From contig CP141128.1 of assembly GCA_035236585.1 (NCBI GenBank), positions 35,756,684-35,820,683 on the forward strand: a stretch of 64,000 bases of DNA, in the 5' to 3' direction. Below, piece after piece: positions 13,226-26,690 of the stretch. Position 1 is the first letter of the stretch. The number at the start of each line of letters is the position of its first letter. This DNA comes from Warburgia ugandensis (lineage: Eukaryota; Streptophyta; Magnoliopsida; Canellales; Canellaceae). The notes under the pieces were generated by a model. That model made no database searches and was not told the DNA's origin. It saw only the letters and a list, made by a program, of their open reading frames with translations. A program made the translations under genes and the position numbers.

Positions 13226-15795
13226 TGCAACGCTCGAGCAATTTACACTATTTTTAACAAAAATTGGACATTTTATGGGAAATAAACTGTGTTGAATGTT
13301 TCACTTTATTTAAAATAGTAAACAAAGGAATTTGTGAGGAAACTTGGTACCATTAGATTCTACTCGAAAAATGGAATCCAACGCCTCAAAGAACGCCGAA
13401 AACGGAGTTCGTATGAAGAAGTTACGACCATTTAAAGATCAGGGGTATTTTTGTAAATTAAATAGAAAATGAAAAAGGCAGAAAACACAGGGGGCCGTTT
13501 TGATAATGGCACCCCATCGTCTTCTTCCTCTAGATTTCTCCGGAAACCCTGGTTTCCAGAGAAATCTGCCACCGCCAATGGCAGCACTGCCATTGGTAGC
13601 ATCGCCATAGCAGGGCTATAAAAAGCCCTATCTCCCCCTCTCCAGAACACGAGTTTTCTGACCATTTTGAGACTCGGGTTTCCGGAAAAATCGAAAACCC
13701 GTCTCAACCCAGTTCCCTCTGTGTTTTTCGGCGACGGCCAGGCCCAAGTCAGGCCAACCATTGCCGTTTTCCCCATGACCCTCTCTTCTTTCCGGTCTTG
13801 GCAATGGGGTTTCTCCCTTCTTCGAGTTTTCCAGCAATCCAAATTCTTGGTAGGCGTGGAGGAAAATGCACCACCGGCAATAGGCTCCCCCAGACCACCC
13901 AGGTGAGCCCCCACCCCTTCCTATTTAGTTTGCTTTCTTCCCTACCCAGATCCACACTGGATCTGGGTGTTTTTCGGCTAAGAGATGCTGTGGAAACGGG
14001 AGAAGACGGGTTTCCTCTGAAACCCGTCCAAAACCAGTTATCACGGATGCACCCCATGACGCACACGAGTGACGCATCCCTTGGGGCTAGCATTGCGCGC
14101 ACGCAAGCGTGCGGTAGGCTTTTGACTCGTCCAGCATGCGCAGGGCGTCCTGGGCACCAAGACACAGCCCGCTTGGGTCGAAGACACATTCCTAGGACGT
14201 TGACTGGGACGCGTGTTGTAGTGTGCTACTTGGGCATGCATGTACGACAGTGCGTACACTGTCCCAGGTGCGGCCTTCGGGTGCGCGTGTGACGTGGGGC
14301 ACAGGTTCTGGCTCGACCAAGATGCACAGGGTGCCCTGGGAGCTGAGACGCGCCATGCAACACCAAAGGTGCGTTCGTGTGATGATGCACGTCATAGCGC
14401 GTCACTTGAGCATGCACGTGCGCATGCAAAACGCGGTCCTTGGCACGGCCTTTAGGCGCGCACGCACGTGAGGCGGTCGCAGTTCAACTAGGATGCACGG
14501 GTATCTTGGGAATTGGGACACGTGAACATAATGAGACTTTAAAGTTAGGAATAGAAGATAATTTACAGAGGTTAACTATTAAATAGTAGATCCATATCAT
14601 AGGATCTAGCCTAACAATGAATTAGGCAAGGACCCATGGACCCTAAAAGGAAAATCTAGCGATCTAATTTCTAAAGATAGATCGAAATTGATAAGGACTC
14701 CTTGTTATCATTTATACTCAGGAGTTTATAAATGAGACCCAGGGACGGGTTGAGTGCTAAAGGTCACGACTCCAGGAGACTTTGAGGTAGGTGTTCTATC
14801 GCTACTAGACTTTTTAAAAGATCCATGATTGTTTTGAAAATGCATGTTTTAAGTATAAGTATATGACTTGTTTAGCATGACTTAATTCAGCGTACATATG
14901 ATAAATACATTATGCATAGACATGTTTTGCAAACAATTGCATATGTTGCATGATCTGTGAGCATTGAGTCCTTGAAAAATTGCATGTCCTTGAGGGTTAC
15001 CAAAAGACGCTGGAGTGACCAAAAGACGCTGGGTAGGTAGTTGTGAGGGCCAAGCAGTTGTGAGGGACCTAAAGAGGATAGGTTTTGAAAAAAGAGGTTT
15101 TCGCTTGTTTGATCTTATATGATTTGGGCTAATAAGCTCATGGGCGCTATGCTGAGAGGTCTGGGTTGGCCTCCAGCCTCTACCACTACTAGGTAGAATG
15201 GGTACCACGCCCAAAAAGGACAACGTCCCTACGTCGACTGCATGTGGTACAGGGGGCTACCATTGGTGTCACGGCACTGGGTCGATGTGTCATATGCCCT
15301 GTGGAGGCTATGACCGAGTGTCCTCAGGTACCCGGGGACCACACGGTGGCGAGGTCGTGGGCATAGTTGGACTCTATGGTTTCCTGGACTTACTTGCATT
15401 GCATATGGCATGACATGAGGTTGGTCGACCATACCATACCAGAAATCCATGAGATGGATTCAGTTGAGCATTATAGGCATATCATTATGTTTATGATATA
15501 TATGATACTTTCGACTTGGATTATGCTATTCTTTAAGTCATCAGTGTTTCAATTCGACAGTGGTTTTTAATATCGATATTGAACATGATTGTTCGAACAT
15601 GCACATGTTTGAAAGAGCATATGATTTTAAACATAACATGCATTGCAAAACTAGTAGTGATAGACTCCTACTGAGTATAGTATATACTCACCCCATCCTT
15701 AACATTTTTCAGGATAGTTCCACTCACAAATAGAAGACGCCTTAGGAAATTAGATATTGCATTTAAAAATGCATAGGAAAACCCAGGTCGTCACA
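13226..15795 (+). mobile_element. Solo LTR 1 (Ty3/gypsy, Tekay-like)
   Basis: A single LTR of 2570 bp with TG...CA ends (TGCAACGCTCGAG... GGTCGTCACA), flanked by a perfect 5 bp duplication AAACC (13221-13225 and 15796-15800). No interior or second LTR is present, so it probably formed by LTR-LTR recombination. It has a TATA box CTATAAAAAGC (13616-13626). A CpG-rich region (about 14050-14520) follows, with three diverged repeats of about 140 bp around a GACCAAGATGCAC-like core. It is broken as an element but its termini look whole. Confidence 0.9.
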
Positions 15796-16260
15796 AAACC
15801 ATCCTTTATTCTTATTGATATAGGATAGTTCTTAAAAAAATGTCTATATTGATGGTAAGTTGGTAACTAGTAAACTGACAAAATAATATAAGAAGGTTCC
15901 AGATAATCATCCTATATTGTTATTACAATAAAGGATGGTTATTCAATAATCATCCCATATTCTCATTAATATAGGATGGTTATGGAAAATAATCCTATAT
16001 TCTTAAAGTACTACAGCATGGTAATTGGTAAATACTAAGCTATTGTAACTTATAATGTAATAATATAAGGTGGCTTTCAATAACTGTCCTATATCACAAT
16101 AATAATATAGTACGATTTTTCAATAATCATCCTATATTCTTTAGTAATAAAGGATGATTTTGGATAACCATCCTATATTCTTATAGGAATATAGGATAGT
16201 TTTTCAAAAACCATCTTATATGAGCTATATTATAAGCCGGGTTTTTAATAACCATCCTTT
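15796..16260. repeat. CACTA left subterminal repeats
   Basis: Dense direct and inverted copies of TATAGGATGGTT and AACCATCCTATA with small spacers. Pairs face each other and could fold as hairpins, for example around 15933-15958. In CACTA elements such motifs bind the TNPA-type protein. Confidence 0.75.
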
Positions 16261-16360
16261 ATTGTACATCTTTCTAATCTTGACTAGTTTCTATATTTTC
16301 TTTTGTTGGTTTTTGTTTGTTACATACATTCTTCTTGTAGTTATATTTTTCAAAGTGCAT

Positions 16361-17980
16361 TAATTCAACAGTCAGTATGTGATCAAATTACACATTCGCT
16401 CCCTTTTGCAGGCTACATTTATTATCCTTGTACACATTCACTTCCAAGTTCTAACAATGCACATTTAACTTCTCCATACACTTCACATTGAATTGAACAT
16501 TTGAACTAAAGAAAGGACACCCATACATTCACAATTACACACTTCTCTATAGACAACCATATGTCTGGTTCAACGCACCAACTTCCCATCATTGAAATAA
16601 AGAAAGATCACACATTGACACATATTTCAATCAAAAGAAAAATGAAATTCATCCATAGAAATGAACTTATGTTTTGTATTTCATTTGAGTAAAAAGTACA
16701 TTAATTCAATAGTCAATATATGATAAAACAACACATTCACTTCACTTTTGTAGGCTACATTTACAATCATTGTACATATTCACTTCCAACATTCCACATT
16801 TAACTTCTCCATACACTTCACATTGAATTGAAGTAAAGAAAACACACCCATACAGTCACTCTTCTTCATAGATAACCATATGTCTGGTTCAACACACCAA
16901 CTTTCCATCATTAAAATAAAGAAAGCACACACATTGACACATGTTTCAATCAAATGAAAAAATGGAATACATCCATAGAAATGAACTTATGTTTTGTATT
17001 TCATTTGAGTAAAGAGTAAATTAATTCAATAGTCACTATATGATAAAATAACACATTCACTTCACTTTTGCAGGCTACATTTACAATCATTGTACACATT
17101 CACTTCCAACATTCCACATTTAACTTCTCTATACACTTCACATTGAATTGAACTAAAGAAAGCACACCCATATAGTCACTCTTCTTCATAGACAGCCATA
17201 TGTCTGGTTCAACACACCAACTTCCCATTATTGAAATAAAGAAAGCACACACATTGACACATATTTCAATCAAATGAAATATGGAATACATCCATAGAAA
17301 TGAACTTATGTTTTGTATTTCATTTGAGTAAAAAGTACACTAATTCAATAGTCACTATATGATAAAATAACACATTCACTTCACTTTTGCAGGCTACATT
17401 TACAATCATTGTACACATTCACTTCCAACATTCCACATTTAACTTCTCTATACACTTCACATTGAATTGAACTAAAGAAAGCACACCCATATAGTCACTC
17501 TTCTTCATAGAGAGCCATATGTCTGGTTTAACACACCAACTTCCCATCATTGAAATAAAGAAAGCACACACATTGACACATATTTCAATCAAATAAAAAA
17601 ATATAATACATCCATAGAAATGAACTTATGTTTTGTATTTCATTTGAGTAAAAAGTACATTAATTCAATAATCAGTATATGATAAAATAACACATTCACT
17701 TCACTTTTGCAGGCTACATTTGCAATAATTGTGCACATTCACTTCCAACATTCCACATTTAATTTCTCCATACACTTCATGTTGAATTGAACTAAAGAAA
17801 GCCCACCCATACAATCACTCTTCTTCATAGACAGCCATATGCTTGGTTCAACACACCAACTTCCCATCATTGAAATAAAGAAAGCACACACATTGACACA
17901 TATTTCAATCAAATGAAAAATGGAATACATCCATAGAAATGAACTTATGTTTTGTATTTCATTTGAGTAAGAAGTGCATA
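16361..17980. repeat. Five-copy tandem repeat of about 320 bp inside the CACTA element
   Basis: Copies begin near 16361, 16702, 17022, 17341 and 17661, each opening with TAATTCAATAGTCA or a close variant. Spacing is 341, 320, 319 and 320 bases. Inner copies are very alike; the first is the most diverged. Each contains AACACACCAACTTCCCATCA and ATAACACATTCACTTCAC. On the minus strand each copy keeps an open frame of about 60-80 residues (17100-17291, 17739-17993), but no known domain is recognised and the frames may be chance. Confidence 0.9.
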
Positions 17981-18179
17981 CACTCATTAACATCAGTGAA
18001 CTACAAATTAAAATTTATAATATGTTCTGTCCATTCCATTCTAATGTCATCTAAATCCAATTGGGAGTAACTCTTGCTTCCCAAATCCACCTGCACGAAG
18101 CATATAATAAATTAGTTTAGACATGCAATCTTGGATTTAGTCAAGAAATGTACAAAACTATAACATTGGCCAATAATTG

Positions 18180-18993
18180 TCTTACCTTTCTCAATTGTGA
18201 GATTGTAAATTCCTCGCAAATGAGGGTTCTCATGTATCTGCAAACATAATAACGACACTCATAATTAGATTTTTGTTTAAGACACTACACACTAAAGACA
18301 ATAGAAAATGGTTCAAATATCATGTGAAATAAATTCAGGTTATAAATTATAGTAAAAAACTAGTAATTAGTAAATCTTACCTTGACCTTTTTCTAGTTGA
18401 GTTTTGTTGGGTGGTCAATACCTTTTAGCTTAGCCCATTTATGCCATGCACTACACATATATAATTGAGAAACATTAGATTATAAATAATATGATAGTTA
18501 TCACTTATCAAGTGTCTAGTTATTATAATGAATGAAATAATAAAGACTTACTTATTGGTAATTTCCATCAGGTCCCCTCAAATGTAAGCTCCACAAGAAT
18601 AGAAAAACATTACATGGCCATCACGCACATCAAAAGCTAGTAGCATCCAATGGGACCTACAAACATAATAATTCAATTGTAAGTTTCAAATCTTAATTGA
18701 TATAAATATTCATGTGTATGAAATGACATAATTTAGCAACATATGTTATAACTTAACCTGTTATTGTAGGGAATCAGGAAGGCCTACCCCTTTGCACAAC
18801 TGAAGAGCCCCGGTATGATATGATCAATTTGTTTCTCCATGGGCAAATACTCCTTTAGCTCAAAGATAATAGCAGGGTCAAGGAACTTATAAATGTCCTT
18901 GACCTTTAATCTTTGCAATTTATCGTGCAAAGACATGCATTGGGTTAGTGTCAAATAAGTATAACATCTTATTAAAAAAACTAGTAATGTCAT
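18180..18993 (-). pseudogene. Ulp1-like (C48 peptidase-type) exons of the CACTA element
   Basis: On the minus strand, exon-like segments read FLDPAIIFELKEYLP and HIIPGLFSCAKG (18784-18993), then HWMLLAFDVRDGHVMFFYS (about 18580-18660), AWHKWAKLKGIDHPTKLN (about 18390-18450) and IHENPHLRGIYNL (about 18195-18240). The HWMLL block followed by an acidic strand segment matches the His/Asp region of Ulp1-type cysteine peptidases often carried by plant CACTA elements. In-frame stops occur (after SCGAYI and after DSLQ). The exon expected to hold the catalytic cysteine is not visible, so activity is unlikely. Splice junctions were judged by eye. It lies downstream of the Transposase_24-like exons on the same strand and is probably part of the same transcription unit. 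Confidence 0.6.
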
Positions 18994-19275
18994 TTTGATT
19001 TCTAGTAGAGCACTTACATGACATGCCCCATATAGACGATGATGTACATGTATTCTAGTTGAGCCATATTACATATGATTAAGAGATCCTCCTTCAAGAG
19101 TGGAACCTCAACCATGTCGTCGGCAAGTACACCTACCTCTATCCTTACGGGACTGATTTCCTTATTTCATTGACTAGTTTGTATCGTCCCCTCAGGAATG
19201 AAGATGTGTCAGGTAGAACCTCTACTTGATCCTTGCACTGTGGATGCAATCATGTAACATTCCAAAAATTAGTAA

Positions 19276-19278
<3 letters not shown>

Positions 19279-19307
<29 letters not shown>
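19279..19307. repeat. (TA)n microsatellite
   Basis: About 29 bases of alternating AT within the CACTA gene region, probably in an intron. Confidence 0.9.
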
Positions 19308-19309
<2 letters not shown>

Positions 19310-19805
19310 AAGAGTAAAAGAGAGAGAAATTTTTATCATACAAGTATATATAAATACTTGTGAAGGCTAGGATGGAGCTATGCTAGAATTTGCTACCAGG
19401 GAGGTCTGCTCAAAGGCACCTTCTGCTGCTTCTAGTGAACTGATATGTTGAATATAATATTAATAAATTAACAATTTTGTAGAGGACTTAAAAAATGCAA
19501 ATGAAAATGATGCTATGACACCATATATATGAATTGCATATCATTTCTTTGCTTTGATATATTTCTTTAGCCAAGCCACATAATCCAATTGCATCCTCAA
19601 CAGTTTTCATATTGTCTTCTTATATCGAAAATGGTAGGGGGACATCTGGTTGGATGGTGGTAGTAGTGCACACACGCTTAGTGTGTGGATGCATCAACTT
19701 GCTATGTAATGTGGTGGAAGTCATGGAATGAATCTTGTATAGTGTTGCCACAACAACATAGTTCTTAGCTATATGCAGCTAAAAAATGCACTGACTCACT
19801 TGCAA

Positions 19806-21330
19806 TTAAGAAATAACATATATATATAATGATGAAAAGATTACTATATAATTCAACATTGCAAAAGTAAACATGTTAATACATACCTTATTGATCAGGA
19901 AATCTCCTTCAACGACTTGCTCTGCCCCCGCTTCTTTGGATGGAGGAGTGCAGCTATTGTTAGATTGGGGTCGAGGGACAATATCTTGACATGAACTTTT
20001 GTGACTACGTAAGTCCTTATGCAAATCATTCTTCACCTTCTTATATATTTCCTCGAAGATTTTCTCATTCCAAGCTTCCAAGTCTTCTATTGGGGGATTC
20101 TTTTTTTATAGGGAAGAACTTGGAAGGAACCACACCGCAGCCTTAGCCCCTTACTTAGCCAGGGTGCTCATCCTTATTGCTGATATCCCTCTATAGGAAG
20201 TCCCCCTTTGCAGTAGTGCTGCTTAGAGTCCTTGTAGTTACACTTTCTTGGGTCAACTCTTCTTGCACATGTAATTATCATAACACTATCAAATCCATAT
20301 TATACATGTAATATAATATGAGAGATACAAATGTAGGCTTATAAAACCACTTACAATTCGTGACACAATTACTGCAGTACTTTCATTAGTGAAGGTGTGG
20401 GACTTATGCCATTTCAAAGGTGCCATTTCCCAAAGAAGAGCATGGTCAATGGACTCCATGGTCCCAACCTTCTTTTGTTGTTAAGAGAGACACTAAGTCA
20501 GAGTTAATGAAATAAAAATCTACTATATTTAGACAGAAATGAATTGTGACATATACTTACTTCTTCATCCTCTATTTGTCCATAGCCAACCCTAGAAAGG
20601 TGAGCTGTATATGATTAGTTGCACGCACCATTTGTCCTTTCATACGCTTTTCCTACACATCAAAGGAATGTAATCAAAATACAATCAACTTTAATAATTA
20701 GAGGAAGCAAATTTTGGGCTACTTGTAATTACCTCAAAATCACGTGAGCACCTAAACTGTACAAATTGATTCCATGCTTCCTGGTCAATGAAGCAAGAAT
20801 ACAGCTTAGGGATGATGTTAAGTATTGATGGGTCATTGGCATTTGGAAGTATGTACTTTTTGTAAGCTCACTTTTTCATTTCCTCCATTGTTCACAGGCC
20901 CCCTATAATGCATTCTTCTTACACTCATCAGAGATGGCAAAGGCCAACTACAAAATAAAAATGCAGCACATTAGTCTATGTGAAGAAAAACAAGATAAGG
21001 GATATATCATGTTATATGTAGGAAAAATATACATACCTTGTCCATTTCCAATATTGCATCTTTGATTGATGGTGATACATGTCTCTAATTAGTCACTGAG
21101 ACTAGAACCATGCTTCTAAGTACGTAGCATATGAAATTAGTATAGGAATGTGCATTAGCACCTATCGTTTGCCCTCTACTACTGAATTGTACCATCTCTT
21201 TTATTCCTTTTGACTTTCTCTTAATTATATGTTCCATTTTTGTTGGCCATCTACCCTTACTCTTAACAGGTGTACATGTGCTCGATTGTTCTTATTCATA
21301 TTCTTCATGTTCTATGTTTCCTTCACAAGT
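19806..21330 (-). pseudogene. Transposase_24-like gene of the CACTA element
   Basis: Minus-strand exons, in order: about 21327-21037 (GRWPTKMEHIIKRKSKGIKE, then QTIGANAHSYTNFICYVLRS, then SPSIKDAILEMDK, with a GTATGT donor); about 20951-20735 (LAFAISDECKKNALQGA, SELTKSTYFQMPM); about 20658-20570 (EKRMKGQMVRATNHIQLT with a TGTAG acceptor); about 20480-20360 (MESIDHALLWEMAPLKWHKS, HTFTNESTAVIVSRI); and about 20100-19885 (EAWNEKIFEEIYKKVKNDL). The pattern 'GRP.K...KRK.KGIKE ... G.PIG.NA.SYT.F.GY..R ... IKDAIWE' is that of plant En/Spm proteins annotated as Transposase_24. Stops lie in the first and second exons, and the third shifts frame near GYGQIEDEE, so the gene is dead. Its family role is presumed binding of the element's ends. 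Exon limits are approximate. Confidence 0.75.
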
Positions 21331-21837
21331 AAAAACATTACAATCAGATTAGTTGGAAATAATTGTAATTCAAACAAACAACAAAAAAATGTAGGAGAAA
21401 ACTAGCTCAGTAGTTTAGGGTTATTTGAAAGGTACTATTCGAGAGCTCCATTAAGAGCTGGGCTATCTATGTTTCCACTCACTATAGTAGAGTGTTTATA
21501 ATTATTTTTATATACATGCCATGCCATTTGGGTGATGCAAGAGACTCCATGTAGGCAAAGACATCAAAGGGAATGAGTTTAAAATACCTATAATTGAAAA
21601 TAGTGTTAACCCTATATTGTCTATTCGATCAAGTTCATTGGACAAATAATCTATTTGGATATTTGAGGTGTAATGTAATTGTCTTGTTACACAGCAAAAA
21701 AAAGGCAAAAGATGGCGAGATAGAAATTCTAAGAGCAATTACCTCCTTTCATTTCCTCTTATCCTTTTTCTTCTCTTTGTCTTCTTCTTCCTCTTCTTCT
21801 TCTTGCTTTGGGTAGCATAGGCAGGTTTGCATGGTCA

Positions 21838-21962
<125 letters not shown>

Positions 21963-22079
21963 TGCATTGGGTAGCATGCTTTCTCTCTCCCTTTCACTCT
22001 TTCTTCTTATATGGGTTTTTACTTTGGCCTTAGGGAGGGTTTTCCAAAATTTGGGTCAGGTGTGAAAGGGAGGATAGCA

Positions 22080-22620
22080 ACTTATAAAGGAAAACAAAAA
22101 TAAAACAGTTTTATGAGAACCGTCCTATCTTAAAGACTAAATATAGGATGGTTATTATATAATTGTCCTATGATTATGACAAATATAGGAAAGGACCATC
22201 ATGTATTATCTTATAAGATTGTCAAATACAGGACGGTTCTCAATGAACCATCCTTTAATTAATATTGATGTAATACATGATGTTTATGGAGGAACCATTC
22301 TATATATGTCTTTAAATTATTGGAAATATAGGATGGTTTTCCAAGAACTGTCCTATATTTTGTATTAATAAAGGACAATTCTAGGATAACCGTCCCATAT
22401 CAGTGATAATACCAAACAATTATTTGGTAATGAAATAATTAGAACATAGGACGATTATTTGGGAACTGGCCTATAATTAGAAAAAATATAGGACAGTTTT
22501 CTAAGAACCGCCCTATATTTACTTATATAGAGGATAGTGTTCTAATAACCATCCTATATTTACTAATATGTAGGATGATCATTCAAAAACCATCCTATAT
22601 TTATCTTAAATATTTCTTTC
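22080..22620. repeat. CACTA right subterminal repeats, inner block
   Basis: Many copies of ATAGGATGGTT, ATAGGACAGTT and their reverse complements, mirroring 15796-16260. No gene lies between this block and 23277. Confidence 0.75.
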
Positions 22621-23224
22621 CTATATTCTCTATAACAACAATTTATGAATGACAAAGAATTATGAATGCAACACATGCTATTCTTTAGAACAGATTTATG
22701 AATGGCAAGGAATTCCATTTGTAGTTAGCTTTATGAATATTGCTAAAGTAGATGCTCAAACAATGTGAAGTCTCAGTTTGGTTCATGTTATGAGATATAA
22801 TTGGATAGACATATTGAATTTGGCTAACCTTTAAAGTTTTGTCTTAATAGAATAGTTTGACCTTAAGTTAGAAAGTATGATAACGAACAAAGAAATTTAG
22901 GCAGACAAAAAAATAGAAATGATCTTATATTATGATAATGGAAGAAACGTGAGGTCAAATATATTACTCGTGATCCAAAGTTGATAATTATTATATTCAT
23001 CTTAAATATTTGGAGACATTATCTATATGACCTAAAATTACATAATGTTGATGTGTTAACAACTAAAGGCCAAGCATTAGAGTGCACAGTGAAAGTAGCT
23101 CTTCATTGCTTAAAGCCTTAAAGGCTAAAGCATATAGAAATAGAATATCTATGCTAATAAGTGAGTAAATGTTTAGACTTTAGAGTTTGAAGTTGGGAAT
23201 CATGTAATTTTTGAGGATTTGTTT

Positions 23225-23580
23225 AGACTAATTGTTAGAATGTAGTACTACACAACCCAATAAAATTTTAATTTGGTATGACCTGATGACCTAAGCTAGG
23301 CGTAGCTAAGCGGTCCTTACTACAACTTGCTAAGGTGAGGTTTGGACTTCAAGCCAGTTCCTTGACAATTTTTATGCAAAGGAAAACAAATATAGGATGA
23401 TTCTAACTCTTAAACTTCTAGTTGAATGTAGCACTTCACAACCTACTAAAACATTAATTTGGTATGACTTGATGACCTAAGCTAAATGTAGCTAAGCAGT
23501 CACAACAAAAACTTGCTAACATGAGGTCTGGACTTCAAGCCACCTCCCTAACAATTTTTAAGCAAAGGAAAACATATATA
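23225..23580. repeat. Tandem duplication of about 183 bp in the CACTA right arm
   Basis: Two diverged copies share TTTGGTATGAC.TGATGACCTAAGCTA, GCTAAGC.GTC, GGACTTCAAGCCA and GCAAAGGAAAACA, followed by a subterminal ATATAGGA motif. The copies start near 23240 and 23425. Confidence 0.75.
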
Positions 23581-23849
23581 GGACAGTTCTTTGAGAATTG
23601 TCCTATTTATCAATAAATATAGGATGATTATGGGATAACTATCCTATATTTATGATTAATATAGGATGGTTATAGAAGAATTGTCGTATATTTGTCATTA
23701 AATATAGGACAATTACCCCTTAACCATCCTATATTTATGATTAATATAGGATAGGTATCGAAGAATGTCCTGTATTATGGTATATTGCTTGTGTTAAGTT
23801 TTCATTTGTAGACATCTAATTATCAGATGCAATACAAAAATTTGTAGTG
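23565..23849. repeat. CACTA right subterminal repeats, outer block and terminus
   Basis: At least six ATAGGA(T/C) motifs in both directions (23575-23780) precede the TTTGTAGTG terminus at 23841-23849. The terminal 70 bases lack the motif. Confidence 0.65.
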
Positions 23850-24514
23850 GAGAAGAAGAAGGAGAAAGGAAAAAGAACTAGGGTGCTTTGCATGGAAGTT
23901 GGAATTTTGGAAATGGGAGGCTAGAGAAAAAAAACTGAAATAGAGGAGATGAAGAACTGAAGTTGGCTGAAGAGGAAAACCGAGAGGGATAGATTTGGGG
24001 ATTTTGTGTGGAAGACCTAGGAGATTTTTCTTCCCTTTAAATCACTCTGTCTTAATGCATAACACCATTTAATATTCTCTTTCTGTTCCTTATTTGTCAT
24101 AGTAGTTATGGGTTTTGATTTGACATGACGGTTTAACCTATCTGAGTAAATAATCACTATCAGTTGTCATACTCACCCCTTTACAACTAACAATTTCAGG
24201 TGGAAGTCATAGTAAGGAGAAAGAGGAGATTAACTGTTGAAAACTATTTACTAAAAAGATCTTTAATTTATAAAAGGTTGTGAGACACTGTTTATTTTCA
24301 TATTTCAGACTATTGATGGTTGCTCATGGATTCTTGCCTTTTTTTTCCAGATATCTTCAAGATTTCTTACACCATGAGCAGACCTACAGTACCATAGGTA
24401 TGCGATTCTTATTTGTTTGATTCCATGTTTCTATGCTTGTTCCATGTTCTGGTTAATAAGACCTTTTAATAAAGTAATTGGTGTTTGAGGTAAACTAAAA
24501 TTTGCTTGTCAATT

Positions 24515-26690
24515 GAAATATAGGCACAAGTTGAAAGCAATAATCTATTTGATAATTTGAATTTGGTGCATGACAGCGAGGACAGTGATGAGCTTGTTAA
24601 TTTAGAGAATGAGGAGTTAGTTTCAAAATCCAACAGAGGTGAAAAACATAGGAAGCTGATGTCTCCAGATTGAAATTTTTGTGAACACCTTATGGTATTA
24701 GAAGATACAAGGCAAAGGTGTAAGTGCAAGAAGTGCTTTTTGGTATATATTTGTGAAAACAAATTTTGTACAGGTAATTTAAAATGTTATTTAAAGACCT
24801 ATCAGTGGAGTTGCTCTTATGATATAGGGAAGTTACTTTTATCTCATAGTCAGTGGACTACGTCACTAAGTTCTCAAAACTTTGATCCTAAAGTTTTTCA
24901 TGAGTTAGTAGCAGTTGCAGTTGTTGCACATGAATTGCCATTTCAATTTGTTGAGTATGATGGAATTACAACTGTGCTAAAATATTTGCGTGCAGATTTA
25001 CATTTGATTAGTAAAAATACAATAAACGTGGATGTACTAAGAATGTATAAAAGAAAAAAAGGAAAGATAAAAGAGATGTTAGAGTTGGCCCCTGGTATGA
25101 TAAGTTTGACATCTGATTTGTGGACTTCTTGTATTATTGGTGGTTATATAAATCTCACAAGACATTTTCTAAATGGTGAGTGGTTCTTACACAAGATGAT
25201 CTTAAATTTTGTTTTCTACCACCTCCACATAATGGAATATCTTTAGTAGAAAAAATATACTCATTAATGGGAGAACAGGGGATTGAGAAAAGGATTTTTT
25301 CAATCACTTTAGACAATGCTTCTATTAATGATTTTTTTGTTGAGCTATTAAGGCATCAATTAAACATTAGAAACACACTTGTTTGCAGTGGAGAGTTCTT
25401 TCATCTTCATTATTGTTGGCATGTTTTGAATTTGATTGCATAAGATAGTTTGAAAGAAATAGATAATGGTAGTCAAAAAATTTGAGAGAGCATCAAGAAT
25501 TTCAAAGCAGCTCAAGGTAGAAAACAAAATTTTTTAGAGTGTGTGAATCACATGTCAATTGAGACAAAAAGGGGCTAGGCAAGATTGTCTTACAAGATAG
25601 AATTCAACCTATGCGATGCTTGAAAGTACTCTTTATTACCAACACGTATTTTGTCACTTAGAACTAAGTTACTTAAATTATAAGCATTGTCCTTCTGTAG
25701 ACGAATGGGAAAAGGCTGCAAAAATTTTGAAGTTTTTGGCTATTTTTTTATGATGCCACCTACATGTTTTCTTGATCCAAGTATCCTACAGAAAATCTCT
25801 ACTTTCATACAGCATATGTGATTTATTTGAGTTTAACACAATACATGAGAAGTGATATGACTATATGAAGAGTATGTCCACTCAAATGTTTGCTAAGTTT
25901 TCCAAGTATTGGTCTGAATCTAGCACCATTTTGACAATTGCATGTGTGTTGGATCTCAATATAAGCTCTCATTTGTGGAGTTCTCATACAACAAATTAGT
26001 TGGTAATGGTTGCTTGTAGTTTCCTTAAGTTTAGGAAAAGTTATTCTTACTCCTCAATGAATACATGGTTAAGAGTTCCCATAATCATCCTCATCTTCCT
26101 CTATGGCTAGAGGTAGTGGTCTTGATGTTGATGATAGACAGAACTTGTCATATAGTCAAGAGGTTTTAGATGTGATGAAGGTAATTATATTTTTCATATG
26201 TGACTTATGATATTATAATTTATTCTAATTTTTTTAAAATTAAGTAGAATAATATAAGTACATTTGCATTAGGAATTTGATTCATTTGAAAGTGAAGAAT
26301 GCTCTTTGGCTATGTAAAAATCACAATTAAAGCATTATTTGGATGAACCAAGATTACAAGAGTCAAAGGTGGGCATTCTTGCATTCTAGAAAGGCAATCA
26401 ATATAGGTTGGATGATTAATTATCTCTTTATCTTATAAAAATAATATTTTTTAATAATCTCATTTACATTTATATTTAATAAAAATGTTGATTTTAGGTA
26501 TCCTGAACTTGCTGCCATGGCTTGTGATGTCTTGAGCACTACTATATCTATAGTTGCATCAGAGTTTGCTTTTAGCATTGGTGGTTGGGTTCTTGACCAA
26601 TATAGGACTGCATTAAAGCCAAATACAACAAGCATTTATTTGTGTAAGAGATTGGCTACATGTATTGAAAGGTATTAATTTATAATTCTA
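24515..26690 (+). pseudogene. hAT transposase, BED/RICESLEEPER type, broken
   Basis: This is the degraded transposase of the hAT element. A BED-finger remnant is near 24716-24800 (CKKC, then NLKCYLKTY, where the usual zinc-binding His is lost). The core follows: ISLTSDLWTS (Asp codon at 25114), PPPHNGISLVEKIYSLMGEQ, FSITLDNASINDFFV (Asp codon at 25312), LVCSGEFFHLHYCWHVLNLI, CPSVDEWEKAAKILKFLA, and, after a probable intron (about 26181-26270), DSFESEECSLAM. After a second intron comes the dimerisation block YPELAAMACDVLS, IVASEFAFSIGG (Glu codon at 26562), LDQYRTALKPNTT. The three expected D, D, E positions remain. A stop near 24672, a frameshift near 25170-25200, a stop at 25441 and several later stops make it inactive. 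Family length is about 650-700 residues, matching the span. A further possible exon (AIIVAMDVVAEDIVSISNSA, about 26785-26890) may be its C-terminus. Confidence 0.88.

Noticed and set aside
14041-14471. Overlapping open frames of 67-164 residues on both strands
   Set aside because: They lie in the CpG-rich part of a solo LTR, where stop codons are rare by composition. No domain is visible and the solo LTR 2 equivalents differ.
16361-17980. CRISPR-like array
   Set aside because: The repeat is 320 bp without unique spacers and sits in a plant transposon.
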